Assembly (NCBI GenBank): GCA_031255835.1
Contig: JAIRRT010000084.1
Coordinates: 1 to 32,772, forward strand
Direction of reading: 5' to 3'
DNA length: 32,772 nt
Origin: Bifidobacteriaceae bacterium
Lineage (GTDB): Bacteria; Actinomycetota; Actinomycetes; Actinomycetales; WQXJ01
Of this stretch, positions 11,431-19,789 are shown in pieces. The position numbers were made by a program, and so were the translations under genes. The notes beneath the pieces were generated by a model. It was given only the letters and a program-made list of their open reading frames with translations. It did no database searches and was not told the DNA's origin. Positions within the stretch are counted from its first letter, which is position 1; each line of letters opens with the position of its first letter.

Positions 11431-11571
11431 AACCACGGCGCTGCACTGGGGCGTTGTGCAGCTCCGAGCTCCTGATGATTGTCCTCACCTTAGTGAGGTT
11501 GCTCCAGGGAAGGATAGACCAATCGTAGTGGCAACCGAAAGACGTGGAGGCCACAAATCTGATCGAATTGG

Positions 11572-13473
11572 CTAGCGTCCGCGGGTTCGGCTCAGATCAC
11601 TGGCCACCAGGCGGCGCAAACGTGCCAGGTAGTGCTCCAGGGCAGAGCGGTTGCGTTCCAGCTGATCGACCTGTATGTGGGCCCGGGAGGTGACGCGCTC
11701 GGCCTCGGCTATGGCGTTGTCCATTGTGGCGGAGGAGTCGGCGTTGGCTGAGGCCAGGAGTTGATCGGCTTCCTCGCGGGCGGCCGCGAAGACGTGCTCT
11801 TGGTATTGCTCGGCGTGTTGGATCATGCGGTTGGCTTCTTCGCGGGCCTGGAGCAGACGGGCGGTGGCCTGGGCACGCCGCTCGGTTGGACCGATCAGAC
11901 GAGACTCGGCATCGGCGATTGACTTGGCGTTCCGGGTAGCGATCTGCGTGAGTGAACTCTCGACCTGTTGGGCGATCTGCCTCTCGACGGCCTCTTGGAA
12001 CTCACGTGCGGCGGCGATGACGGCCGTCGCCTGGGCGTAGGCCTGCTCCAGATGCGCTTTGGAATGGGCACGGCTCTCTGCCAGCAGCCTGGCGGCCCGG
12101 GTGCGGCCTTCTTCCAGCACGCCGCGGGCGTACTCCTCAGCCTCCGCGCGGACCTGCTCTGCATACTCCTGGGCCGCAGTCTTTGTGACAGTGGCCTTCT
12201 TGGAGGCGGCAGAGGCGACGGTGACTGCGTCAACCTCAGCGCGGGCACGTACGTCATTCGCGTACTCCAAGGCGTCCGAGCGGCGTTTGGAGGAATCGGC
12301 ATCGGCGGCTGAACGCTGGGTCTTGGCGAACTCTTCGGCGCGGGTGCGCTCTGTGCGCGACTCCTCTCCGGCCACAGAACGCTGGCGGGAGACATGCTCG
12401 GCTGATTCGTCTCTGACCTCGCGAGCGTAGCGATTTGCCTCAAGGAACAGAGTCTCGATCTCGGTGCGGGCGTCTTCCCTCAGCGCGGCAACCTCAGAAT
12501 CAACCGACCGCTTGACCGCGGCGAAGTGCTCGCGGGCAGCGCCCAGGGTCGCTGAAGTTTCAGTCTGGACCTGGTCCCGGATCAGTCCGGCGGCGGCATC
12601 GGCCTTGGATGTGACCCTGTCCACCTCGCGGCGCACCGAGCGGCGGATCCTGTCCGTGTCCTCGCGGGCACTGGTGAGCAGCGCGTCGATCTCGGCATCG
12701 GCGGTGGCCTGCTGGGTCTCGGCCTCGCGGCGGGCCGATTCAAGCGCGGCGTTGCCTTCCTCAATCGAAGCCTGACGAGTGGCCTCGGCCTGGGCTAGGG
12801 CGTCTGCCCGGATCGAGTTGGCTTGGGCCTCGGCATCGGTCACAAGCTGGGCGGCCTGGTCCCGGGCGGTGGCCACGGTGGCGTCCGCCGTGTTGCCGGT
12901 TTCGGCTCGCAGAGTCTCGATTTGCCGGTGGGTCATCGCCAGCAGCGACTCACGGTCCCGTAAAGCCCTGGCAGTCTCGCGCCGGGAGGTCTCCTCGGAT
13001 TCGGTTACCTGCGCCTCAGCGCTCTCGATCAGGTCTTCCAGGCGGCGCGCGACGTCGGCCTCAACCATGGCGGCGAAGTCCGCCGCTTGGCCCTTGCGCC
13101 TGCCTGGCACACGCCAGGAGGACTCTCGCAGTGAGGCGCGGGCCTCATCGAGTTGTTGCGCCAGACGATGGGCGTGGCCCTCCAGCCGTTCGATTTGGGC
13201 TTCCAGCCCGGCCAGTTCGCTGTGAGCAGAATCCGCCCCGTACCCAGGCTCACCGCCAAACCCAGGGCCAGCCTCCACGGCGAACCCAACACCATAGTCA
13301 CCGCCAAACTCAACCCCGCCAGGCCCATCGGCACCACGCCGGCTAGGCCGGGTACGGGTCTCCACAGTGGGTTGGTCAGACGCCTGTGGCACAGGCAATC
13401 GCGGCGCAGGAAGACCAGCGCCCGTCCCGAACGCCCCTGGTTCGGGACGTAGATCGGGATGCGGGTGGCTCAC
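11572..13473 (-). CDS. Long coiled-coil protein, FilP/Scy-like (second of pair)
   Basis: The 633-residue protein has a disordered Pro/Gly-rich N-terminus (about 1-80) and then an almost continuous charged Ala/Glu/Arg helix to the end. Part of the helix follows an 11-residue period, for example AEEFAKTQRSA, ALEYANDVRAR and AQEYAEQVRAE. The end, QVDQLERNRSALEHYLARLRRL, parallels the end of the upstream gene, so the two look like paralogues. No DivIVA motif is seen at its N-terminus. Cytoskeletal or polar-scaffold function is inferred from resemblance to Streptomyces FilP and Scy. The start is GTG with GGAGAG upstream. A TATCAT box at 13510-13515 (minus) could be a separate promoter. Confidence 0.8.
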   Translation of the reverse strand: MSHPHPDLRPEPGAFGTGAGLPAPRLPVPQASDQPTVETRTRPSRRGADGPGGVEFGGDYGVGFAVEAGPGFGGEPGYGADSAHSELAGLEAQIERLEGHAHRLAQQLDEARASLRESSWRVPGRRKGQAADFAAMVEADVARRLEDLIESAEAQVTESEETSRRETARALRDRESLLAMTHRQIETLRAETGNTADATVATARDQAAQLVTDAEAQANSIRADALAQAEATRQASIEEGNAALESARREAETQQATADAEIDALLTSAREDTDRIRRSVRREVDRVTSKADAAAGLIRDQVQTETSATLGAAREHFAAVKRSVDSEVAALREDARTEIETLFLEANRYAREVRDESAEHVSRQRSVAGEESRTERTRAEEFAKTQRSAADADSSKRRSDALEYANDVRARAEVDAVTVASAASKKATVTKTAAQEYAEQVRAEAEEYARGVLEEGRTRAARLLAESRAHSKAHLEQAYAQATAVIAAAREFQEAVERQIAQQVESSLTQIATRNAKSIADAESRLIGPTERRAQATARLLQAREEANRMIQHAEQYQEHVFAAAREEADQLLASANADSSATMDNAIAEAERVTSRAHIQVDQLERNRSALEHYLARLRRLVASDLSRTRGR

Positions 13474-13549
13474 CGGTTGCTCTCCGTGTTATCCAGGGTT
13501 GTATTCCGCATGATAAACACGCGGAGCCTCCACGTGCGTGAGACTCGCC

Positions 13550-15538
13550 CTACCGATCCTGACCTTCCTCCGAGACTGCGTTCCAAGTTGGGATCTCATC
13601 GAACAGAGCGCCAGAATCATCGACCTGTCCTGCGGCAGCCTGCGGCGCAACCTCGGGCTCATAGGCGCTCGCCTCATACTCCGAGACAGTCACCTCTTCG
13701 GTGTTCTGAGCCGTCAGCGGGACGTCCGGGCTGAAGTAGGCCGGTGGGGCCGGCGGTGCCGGAGCTTCGGGATCAACCAGAGGAGCCTCGACCTGGGCGC
13801 TGGCCTCGAGCACTGCCTCAACGTTGGGCAGCGGGGCTGAACCAAGCAGTCCGCGCAACTCTTCGAGGTAGACGGTGATCGATTCGCGCTGGCGGTTGAG
13901 ATCGTCAACCTGACGCTGGACGGTGATCTTCTGCCGCTCGGCCTCTTCGACAGCCTCGGACAGCGTGCGCTCGGCAAACGCCCTGGCATCGGCCAGGACC
14001 CTGTCCGCGTTGCGCCTGGCGTTGGCCAGCAGATCCGATGCCTGCTGATCGGCGTCATGGCGCAGCTTCTCGGCCCGAGCAAGGGCCTGAGCAACTCGCT
14101 CCTCGGCTTCATCGGCCCGGGCGGTTGCCTCAGCGACAAGCTGATCAGCCTTGGCCTTCGATGCCTCGAACCGCTCGGAGTTGGCAGCTTCAGCGGCCTC
14201 AACACGCTGGGCGATGTCGACCTCGGCCTGAGCTTTCCACTCCTCGGCCCGTTCGGTCAGAGCAGCAGCCTGCTTCTTGGCCTCAGCCAGCAACGTCGAA
14301 GCCTCGCGCTCGGACCGGGCAGTCAGCTCTTCAGCCTTCACGCGGGCCTCCTCGTAAACCTCAGACGCTGCCCGCTCAGCCTCAGCCCTCGTTGAAGATG
14401 CGTAGTGATCGGCGCTCTCGCGCAGCTCAATGGCCTCGCGGGATGTGGTGGACAGGAGGTCAGTAGCTTCACGCTCAGCAGTGGCGCGCAGCTCCTGGGC
14501 GGCAAGATCGGCTGCGGCACGGGTTGAAGTCTCGAAGGACTCAGCATCCGCCCTTGTCTGCTGGGCGTACTGCTCAGCCTCGGAACGGATCTGCAACGCG
14601 TACTGCTCGGCATCAGACCGCAGCTGTTGGGCGTACTGATCGGCCGCGGAGCGGGCTTGCTGTGCGTACTGATCGGCCGAGGAACGGCGCTCGGAGGCGT
14701 CAGCTTCAGAAGCAGAACGCTGTTCAGCAATCTCACGCTGGGCAGCTGCCCGAGTCTGAGCCGCATACTCCTCAGCAGCGGCCCGCAAAGACGAGGCCTC
14801 CTGCTCGGTAGCAAGACGCAACGCGGAAGTGTCGGCATCGGCGGATGCACGCAACTGGGTCGCATACTGCTCGGCATCTTCGCGCTGCTGGGCGACCTCC
14901 ACCGCGACGGTGGCCCGCAACTCCGATGCCTCACGCTCGGCAGCAACCCGCTGCTCGGTTGTCTCACGCTCAACCGTTGCCGTCAAAGCAGCGATCTCAC
15001 GCTCCAGAGCCGCCCGCCGCTCAGCTTCCTCAGTGGCGAGTTGGCTGACAACGCGAGCCGCCTCACGCTCGGCAGAGGAGACAAGCTCCTCAGCACGCCG
15101 CGAAGCGTTGGTCAACTCGGCCTCGGCCTCAGCTGATGCTCCTGATTGGATCTCTTCAGCCTCACGCCGAGCGGTGGCCAACAGCTCAGCCACCTGGTTC
15201 TCGACTTGGGCCTTCATTTGGTCGGTCTCCAGCTTGGTCCGAGCCAACAACGCTGAAGACTGGGACTTCGCTTGGTTGAGGACGTCTTGCGACTGTTCCT
15301 CCGCGGAGCGCATTAGCTGCTCGATGCGGGTGCCAAGACCGGAGTAACTCGGCCTCTCCACCTCCGCCATCTGCCGGCGCGACTCCGCCAGTTCTGCCGT
15401 CAGACTGGCGACCCGCGCGTCAAGATCCTGTACGCGCGCTCGTGCCTGTTCCAACGAACTTTCGATACTTGAGACGTGTTGGTCAACAGTGGCGCGGTCA
15501 TAACCGCGCACAGCAGTTGGGAAATCACGATCTGCCAC
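13550..15538 (-). CDS. DivIVA-domain long coiled-coil protein with hendecad repeats (Scy-like)
   Basis: The 662-residue protein starts with a DivIVA-type segment (FPTAVRGYDRATVDQHV), the part that in DivIVA proteins binds curved membrane at poles and septa. Residues 197-438 are 22 consecutive 11-residue repeats without a gap, such as RSAADQYAQQL, RSDAEQYALQI and RSEAEQYAQQT; the period continues less strictly to about residue 560. Such hendecads are a hallmark of Streptomyces Scy. The last 80 residues are acidic and Pro-rich. The GTG start has GGAGG seven bases upstream. It precedes its paralogue by 76 bp and is probably co-transcribed. Likely role: scaffold for polar growth or division. Confidence 0.85.
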   Translation of the reverse strand: MADRDFPTAVRGYDRATVDQHVSSIESSLEQARARVQDLDARVASLTAELAESRRQMAEVERPSYSGLGTRIEQLMRSAEEQSQDVLNQAKSQSSALLARTKLETDQMKAQVENQVAELLATARREAEEIQSGASAEAEAELTNASRRAEELVSSAEREAARVVSQLATEEAERRAALEREIAALTATVERETTEQRVAAEREASELRATVAVEVAQQREDAEQYATQLRASADADTSALRLATEQEASSLRAAAEEYAAQTRAAAQREIAEQRSASEADASERRSSADQYAQQARSAADQYAQQLRSDAEQYALQIRSEAEQYAQQTRADAESFETSTRAAADLAAQELRATAEREATDLLSTTSREAIELRESADHYASSTRAEAERAASEVYEEARVKAEELTARSEREASTLLAEAKKQAAALTERAEEWKAQAEVDIAQRVEAAEAANSERFEASKAKADQLVAEATARADEAEERVAQALARAEKLRHDADQQASDLLANARRNADRVLADARAFAERTLSEAVEEAERQKITVQRQVDDLNRQRESITVYLEELRGLLGSAPLPNVEAVLEASAQVEAPLVDPEAPAPPAPPAYFSPDVPLTAQNTEEVTVSEYEASAYEPEVAPQAAAGQVDDSGALFDEIPTWNAVSEEGQDR
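14225..14950 (-). repeat. 22 tandem 33-bp units encoding hendecads
   Basis: Each 33-bp unit encodes R-x-x-A-x-x-x-A-x-x-L/T-like residues in strict register. Neighbouring units near 14560-14680 are close at the DNA level too (GCGTACTG followed by CTCGGC or ATCGGC recurs), which points to growth by internal duplication. Confidence 0.85.
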
Positions 15539-15740
15539 AACAAACCTCCGAACGATGGGAGCGGGCGAAGTGGGGTGGCCCGCCCCTTACACACAGCCGG
15601 GGCACAGCCTAGTGCCTAGGACGGACTAAGGGTACCGGGATTGCGCGGTTTCGCGACAAGAAATTGGATCTGGGGCTGTCGGCGAGCCCTCCCGGCCTGC
15701 CATTCAGTATTGTGGCACCAGTTCGGGGGAGGAGCATTTG
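15539..15740. promoter_or_regulatory. Divergent intergenic region between the coiled-coil pair and the membrane-protein cluster
   Basis: This 202-bp stretch must hold promoters for both directions. It contains the palindrome CCTAG-TGC-CTAGG at 15608-15620, which overlaps a TAGGCT -10-like hexamer on the minus strand, and a TATTGT hexamer at 15708-15713 on the plus strand about 28 bp before the GTG. Neither promoter has a clear -35. Confidence 0.4.
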
Positions 15741-17828
15741 GTGATTCGACGTTTCCTCGCACCCGCCCTCGTGGGGCTTGGGGCGTGCGTCATCCTGGCC
15801 GCGGTCGGCTCGGCCACACTGTGGCGCCCGCCTGACCACGCCACGGCTACCGCAACGGCCAAAGCTCCCCTGATGGCGGCCGTACCAGGCGTTATGGACG
15901 CCTTGGCCGACGATGTCGAGATCCGCATCGAGCCGCCCGATGACGTCGCGGTTGTGGCCGTCATCGGCCGCGATACGGATGTGGCGGCCTGGATTGGCGC
16001 CTCGCCAGCAACCTGGCTGACCGGTTTCGCTACGGCTGACGAATTCGCCACCGCCCCCAAGCCGCCAGACCCCACAGAATCAGCCGAGAGCGAACGGCGT
16101 GTCGCCACAGATTCATCCCCAACCCCTGAACCCGACGATGCCGTCCCACCAGCACCCGCCGAGGGTTCCGATTTGTGGATCTCGAGTCACCTGATTGAAG
16201 GCGAGGGCGTGATTGAGTGGCAGCGCCAGCCAGGCAGGTGGAGTTTGCTAATCGCCCCTGCCGGTGCTGCCCCGCCAGCCGATGCCTCCATTGCCGGCAC
16301 GGCGGTTTCGATGACGTGGCCGCGTGTGGTCACTACGCCGTTCTTGGTTCCAGGAATTGTTCTTGGCGCCGTGATGCTGGCTGCCGGAGTGGTTCTGTGG
16401 GTGCTTCTGCGCCGCCGCAGGGTTGCCAGTGCCGAGCCGCCTGGAGCTGTTGGCGGTGTGCGCGGCGGAGCAACTGGGATCGAGCGCGCTGCCGGAGCCG
16501 CAGGTTCGCCTGACGGGGTGCCTGAATTGGTGCCGGCCGGCGCGGCCCAAAGCGGGCCGGATGGTGCAGGCGGTGCGGGGGCCGGCTTGTTGGGGGCGAC
16601 GCTGGTATCGGGCCCGGACAGGACTGGCGCGGCTGAGTCGCCTGTTGATGAGGGTTCTGAGGCAGTGCACGATGGCGCGGCGCAAGGTGGCGACGGCTTG
16701 GTTGAGCCTGTGCGCCGTGTGCCGGCAACGGTGGATCCGGGACGGCGTTTCCCGTTGGAGGCCGGGCCAGCGGCCGCAGAGACGATGGAGATGTCCCCTG
16801 AGGCGATCATGGCTGCGGTGGAGGCCGGTGCAGTGGCCGGTTTGACGCGCCGTCAGATTCGTGAGGCACAGCAGCTGGTCGAGGCGCGCGCAAAGGCATC
16901 CAAGGCATCCGGCTCGGCAGGCCGCGGCGGACGCGGCCGGAGTGGGCCAGCTGCCGATGTCGCGAAACGGGCTCCTGATCAGGATCAGGTGGACGCGGCA
17001 TCGGACCTGGCAGAGCCAAAGGTGGAGGCGGCTGCGCCAGAGGTTGGGGGTCCGCAGGGTGCTGGGCTTGCGGGACCGCAGGTGCCGGAACAGAAGGCGG
17101 AGGGCCCGCAGGAGCCGGAAAAGAAGGTGGAGGGTACGGGGGAGCGTCAGGTACCGCCCGATCAGGCCGTGTTGGCGCCTGAATCCATCTTTGGCCCGGC
17201 AGGCGGGTTTGAGATGGCGGACAGCCAGCCGCTCGTGCCGCCCAGCCCACCAAGGCGCCAGGTGGAGGAGCCGCCAGTACAGCCGTCTCCTTCCCCTGAG
17301 GCGGATGAAACCGCAGGCAAAGGCCAACAACCGGTCACCCCGGGGTACTACGTTGCCGTCCCGGACCAGGCCGCACAGCCCACCCGGCCGAGCGCAGGTC
17401 CTGTGCCCGGACTGACTCCTGTCTTGCCGACCCCACCTGCGCGCCACGCGGACCACCGCGCTCCGGAACACCGGACCCCTGAGCACCGCACGCCTGACCA
17501 TCACGCACCTGAGCACCGCGGGGCCGATGCCGCCCGTGGAACGTGGAACACCGACGGGACGCCGCCCGTACCTGCCGGGGACGCCATCAGCCGCGCTCGC
17601 GGGTTCTTGGCATCGCTCTCGGACAGGCCGGGCACGGGAGGCAGGCCGCCGGCGCCGCGTCCCACGGTTCTTCCGCCGCCACCGCTTGGCGGACCCGGTC
17701 CGGCGCGTCCGGATGCTGGCGTGGAGGGTTCGCAGTTGCCGCCACCATCCCACTTTGTTTCGGCTCCGCCTGGGGCGGCGAGGCCCAAACCCCGGCCATC
17801 GAAGAACCCTGGGGAGGTGGAGAAGTGA
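15741..17828 (+). CDS. Two-span membrane protein with long disordered cytoplasmic tail
   Basis: I do not recognise a named family. The 695-residue protein has a transmembrane helix at about 7-28, an extracytoplasmic domain of about 170 residues (with SDLWISSHLIEGEGVIEW and GRWSLLIAPAG), a second helix at about 199-222 followed by LLRRRR, and a Pro/Gly/Ala-rich tail of about 470 residues. The positive charges imply both ends are cytoplasmic. The tail includes a possible short helix (SPEAIMAAVEAGAVAGLTRRQIREA) and a tandem HRTPE-type repeat at residues 571-595. GTG at 15741 has GGGGGAGGAG eight bases upstream. It overlaps the next gene by GTGA. Confidence 0.75.
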   Translation: MIRRFLAPALVGLGACVILAAVGSATLWRPPDHATATATAKAPLMAAVPGVMDALADDVEIRIEPPDDVAVVAVIGRDTDVAAWIGASPATWLTGFATADEFATAPKPPDPTESAESERRVATDSSPTPEPDDAVPPAPAEGSDLWISSHLIEGEGVIEWQRQPGRWSLLIAPAGAAPPADASIAGTAVSMTWPRVVTTPFLVPGIVLGAVMLAAGVVLWVLLRRRRVASAEPPGAVGGVRGGATGIERAAGAAGSPDGVPELVPAGAAQSGPDGAGGAGAGLLGATLVSGPDRTGAAESPVDEGSEAVHDGAAQGGDGLVEPVRRVPATVDPGRRFPLEAGPAAAETMEMSPEAIMAAVEAGAVAGLTRRQIREAQQLVEARAKASKASGSAGRGGRGRSGPAADVAKRAPDQDQVDAASDLAEPKVEAAAPEVGGPQGAGLAGPQVPEQKAEGPQEPEKKVEGTGERQVPPDQAVLAPESIFGPAGGFEMADSQPLVPPSPPRRQVEEPPVQPSPSPEADETAGKGQQPVTPGYYVAVPDQAAQPTRPSAGPVPGLTPVLPTPPARHADHRAPEHRTPEHRTPDHHAPEHRGADAARGTWNTDGTPPVPAGDAISRARGFLASLSDRPGTGGRPPAPRPTVLPPPPLGGPGPARPDAGVEGSQLPPPSHFVSAPPGAARPKPRPSKNPGEVEK
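17451..17525 (+). repeat. 15-bp tandem repeat (five units)
   Basis: Five in-frame 15-bp units encode DHRAP-EHRTP-EHRTP-DHHAP-EHRGA inside the disordered tail of the membrane protein. Codons vary between units, so the repeat is not a very recent slippage product. Confidence 0.8.
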
Positions 17829-18844
17829 AACCGCGACATGCCTTGACGCCGCCGGCCCGCTGGCGCGCAACGGCCCTGATTGCAGCGTGCGCAGTCTTGG
17901 CCGGCTGCTCCGGACCTCCGCCGGTAATCCATCCCGACCCGGTGCCGGCCGCGGCGCCCCCTGCTGTCCTCGAATTGCAGACCAGCCGGATCCTGGATGA
18001 CTTGTCCACCCAGTTGGCGCAGTCCGAGGCCAGCCAGTCAACGGCCGAGGTGACGAGGATCGGCGGGACGGCGTTGGAGATGCGAACAGCAGAATTCGCA
18101 ATGCACGCGGCCGATCCAGAAGAGGTCTCAAACGACGTTCTGGCCACAGAATTTGCTGGGACTGTTGTGCCAGCTACAACTGAATGGCCCCGCTCCTTTG
18201 TGGCGGTCACTACTCCAACCGACACAGGCGCCCAATACCTGTACGTTTTGACCCAAGCAGAGGCCCGCGCGCAATACGCAATGACTAGTTGGACACGCCT
18301 GCTAGCAGGTGTAACTCTGCCCGAGACCGCCCCGCCCGATGTCGGTAGCCCCACCCTCGCATTGGGTGAAGAAGGCGATTTGGCGCACACTCCCCAGGCC
18401 GCCTTGGCCAGTTATGCGGAAGCCAAAGATAATCCCGCCTCAGGGGCCGCAGGGTTGTTCGATGGCACAGACCCAGCCAGAGACGCATGGGTTGGCTTGA
18501 TTGAACGGTGGGGAGCCGCTTTGGAGCCAATTGAAGGGACGGTGGCACCGGCATCGTCGGCTGATACTGAGGGGGCTTACGTAATGGCGACGGCCGATGG
18601 CGGCGCGATAGTCCTCGGAACCATCCGCTCCGCTTTGACGTTGACCATTCCCGAAACACCCGGCCGGAGTTTTACTCTCGCACCGTACTTCGGGGCGCTG
18701 GGGGCGGCCAGTACCACTGTGACCAGGTCAGCTACCATCGAGTTCGCCCAACCGGTGGCGCTGGCCATCCCGCCCAAGGCCTCCGGCCAACCGGTCGCAG
18801 TGCTTGGCGTGGCGCAGGTGCCCGTGAAAGCCACAACAGAATGA
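17825..18844 (+). CDS. Putative lipoprotein
   Basis: The 339-residue protein has a type II signal with the lipobox LAGC and acylated Cys28, after RWRATALIAACAVLAGC. The exported part is about 310 residues, acidic, with no recognised catalytic motif. It starts at GTG 17825, which overlaps the stop of the upstream membrane protein (GTGA), so the two are translationally coupled. The ORF track's longer frame from 17543 lies inside the upstream gene and would hide the lipobox. The thioredoxin-TPR gene follows 27 bp later. Conserved pairing of these genes in actinobacteria is my recollection, not checked. Confidence 0.8.
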   Translation: MKPRHALTPPARWRATALIAACAVLAGCSGPPPVIHPDPVPAAAPPAVLELQTSRILDDLSTQLAQSEASQSTAEVTRIGGTALEMRTAEFAMHAADPEEVSNDVLATEFAGTVVPATTEWPRSFVAVTTPTDTGAQYLYVLTQAEARAQYAMTSWTRLLAGVTLPETAPPDVGSPTLALGEEGDLAHTPQAALASYAEAKDNPASGAAGLFDGTDPARDAWVGLIERWGAALEPIEGTVAPASSADTEGAYVMATADGGAIVLGTIRSALTLTIPETPGRSFTLAPYFGALGAASTTVTRSATIEFAQPVALAIPPKASGQPVAVLGVAQVPVKATTE

Positions 18845-18871
18845 ATCCCCCGCCTGGCAGAAAGGACCATG

Positions 18872-19783
18872 ATGCCTGAACAAGGATCAGCCAACCAAAC
18901 CCCTGATCGCTTTGCCGATTCCCAAATGCCAGATTTGGCGCGCGTCAAGACTGACGAGGCCGCCCAGGTGACCCCGATGATCGCCGTCACCGATGAGATG
19001 TTTCCTCAAGTTGTCGAGAACTCCAAACGCGTCCCGACAATCGTTGACCTCTGGGCGTCCTGGTGTGAGCCATGCAAGACGCTGACACCGGCCCTGGAAC
19101 GTTTGGCAGCAGAATACGGTGGCCGCTTCCTTCTGGCAACAGTGGATATCGATGCTGCACCGAACACTGCCAAAGCATTCGGCGTTCAATCCGTCCCAAC
19201 TGTTGTGGCGCTGATAGGCGGTCAAGCCATTCCACTGTTTACCGGCGCCCCGCCGGCAGATCGCATCAAACCAGTCATAGAAGAAGTGCTGAAAGTGGCG
19301 GGTGCGAAGGGTATTACGGGCACGGTAGCAGTCAATTCCCAAACCGACGGGACACCTGCCCCGCCCCCAATTCCGCCGCTTCACCGCAAGGCAATGGATG
19401 CAATTGAGAAAGGTGATTTGGCCGGTGCAAGCGCCGCCTATCGCGAGGCCTTGAGCGCCAACCCGGGGGACGGGGAGGCCAAGGCCGCCCTGGCCAGTGT
19501 CGAGCTGATGATCAGGGTGGAGGCAATGGATGCCGACGCCACGTACCAGGCTGCCTTAGCCGATCCGAAGTCCATCACCAAAGCCCTGGCAGCAGCTGAT
19601 CTGGAAGTGGCCAGCGCCGCTCCAGACGCCGCCTTTGACCGTCTCCTACCGCTTGTGCGGATCTCCGCCGGCACTGATCGCGAGACGTTGCGCGCCCGGC
19701 TGGTCGAGTACTTCGAGATAGTCGGGTTGGAAGATCCGCGCGTGGCAGTAGCGCGCCGAGCCCTGGCCACAGCGCTCTTCTAG
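18872..19783 (+). CDS. Thioredoxin-TPR protein (YbbN/CnoX-like co-chaperone)
   Basis: The 303-residue protein has a thioredoxin domain at about 35-145 with active site WCEPC (C65, C68) and cis-proline P109 in SVPTVV. A linker rich in Pro leads to a TPR-like helical region (about 175-303, including GDLAGASAAYREALSANPGDGEAK). It should be cytoplasmic, since no signal is present. E. coli CnoX has SQHC and no oxidoreductase activity, whereas this CEPC keeps both cysteines. ATG at 18872 is favoured over 18869 because AGAAAGGA is too close to the latter. The stop lies 6 bp from the convergent glgP. Confidence 0.88.
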   Translation: MPEQGSANQTPDRFADSQMPDLARVKTDEAAQVTPMIAVTDEMFPQVVENSKRVPTIVDLWASWCEPCKTLTPALERLAAEYGGRFLLATVDIDAAPNTAKAFGVQSVPTVVALIGGQAIPLFTGAPPADRIKPVIEEVLKVAGAKGITGTVAVNSQTDGTPAPPPIPPLHRKAMDAIEKGDLAGASAAYREALSANPGDGEAKAALASVELMIRVEAMDADATYQAALADPKSITKALAAADLEVASAAPDAAFDRLLPLVRISAGTDRETLRARLVEYFEIVGLEDPRVAVARRALATALF

Positions 19784-19789
19784 CCCCGC

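Larger units (their letters stand above)
11173..11571. other. 399-bp gene-free region between convergent genes, with hairpins
   Basis: No credible ORF or structured RNA gene is recognised. Three perfect inverted repeats occur: GTGTGACC-N12-GGTCACAC (11290-11317), GGTGGGGG-N16-CCCCCACC (11399-11430) and CCTCAC-CTTA-GTGAGG (11483-11498). The last two may serve as terminators for the flanking convergent genes, but none has a T-tract. Confidence 0.45.

Noticed and set aside
11300-11575. 91-residue plus-strand ORF in the hairpin-rich gap
   Set aside because: It runs through two perfect hairpins, has no ribosome-binding site and no recognisable domain.
14225-14950. 33-bp spaced repeats resembling a CRISPR array
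   Set aside because: The units are contiguous, in frame and imperfect, with no unique spacers and no cas genes. They encode hendecads of a coiled-coil protein.
16248-18131. 627-residue minus-strand ORF antisense to the membrane protein and lipoprotein
   Set aside because: Its composition is Arg/His/Leu/Cys-rich, as expected from reading a GC-rich gene in antisense. The plus strand has a ribosome-binding site, membrane segments, a lipobox and a coupled GTGA overlap.
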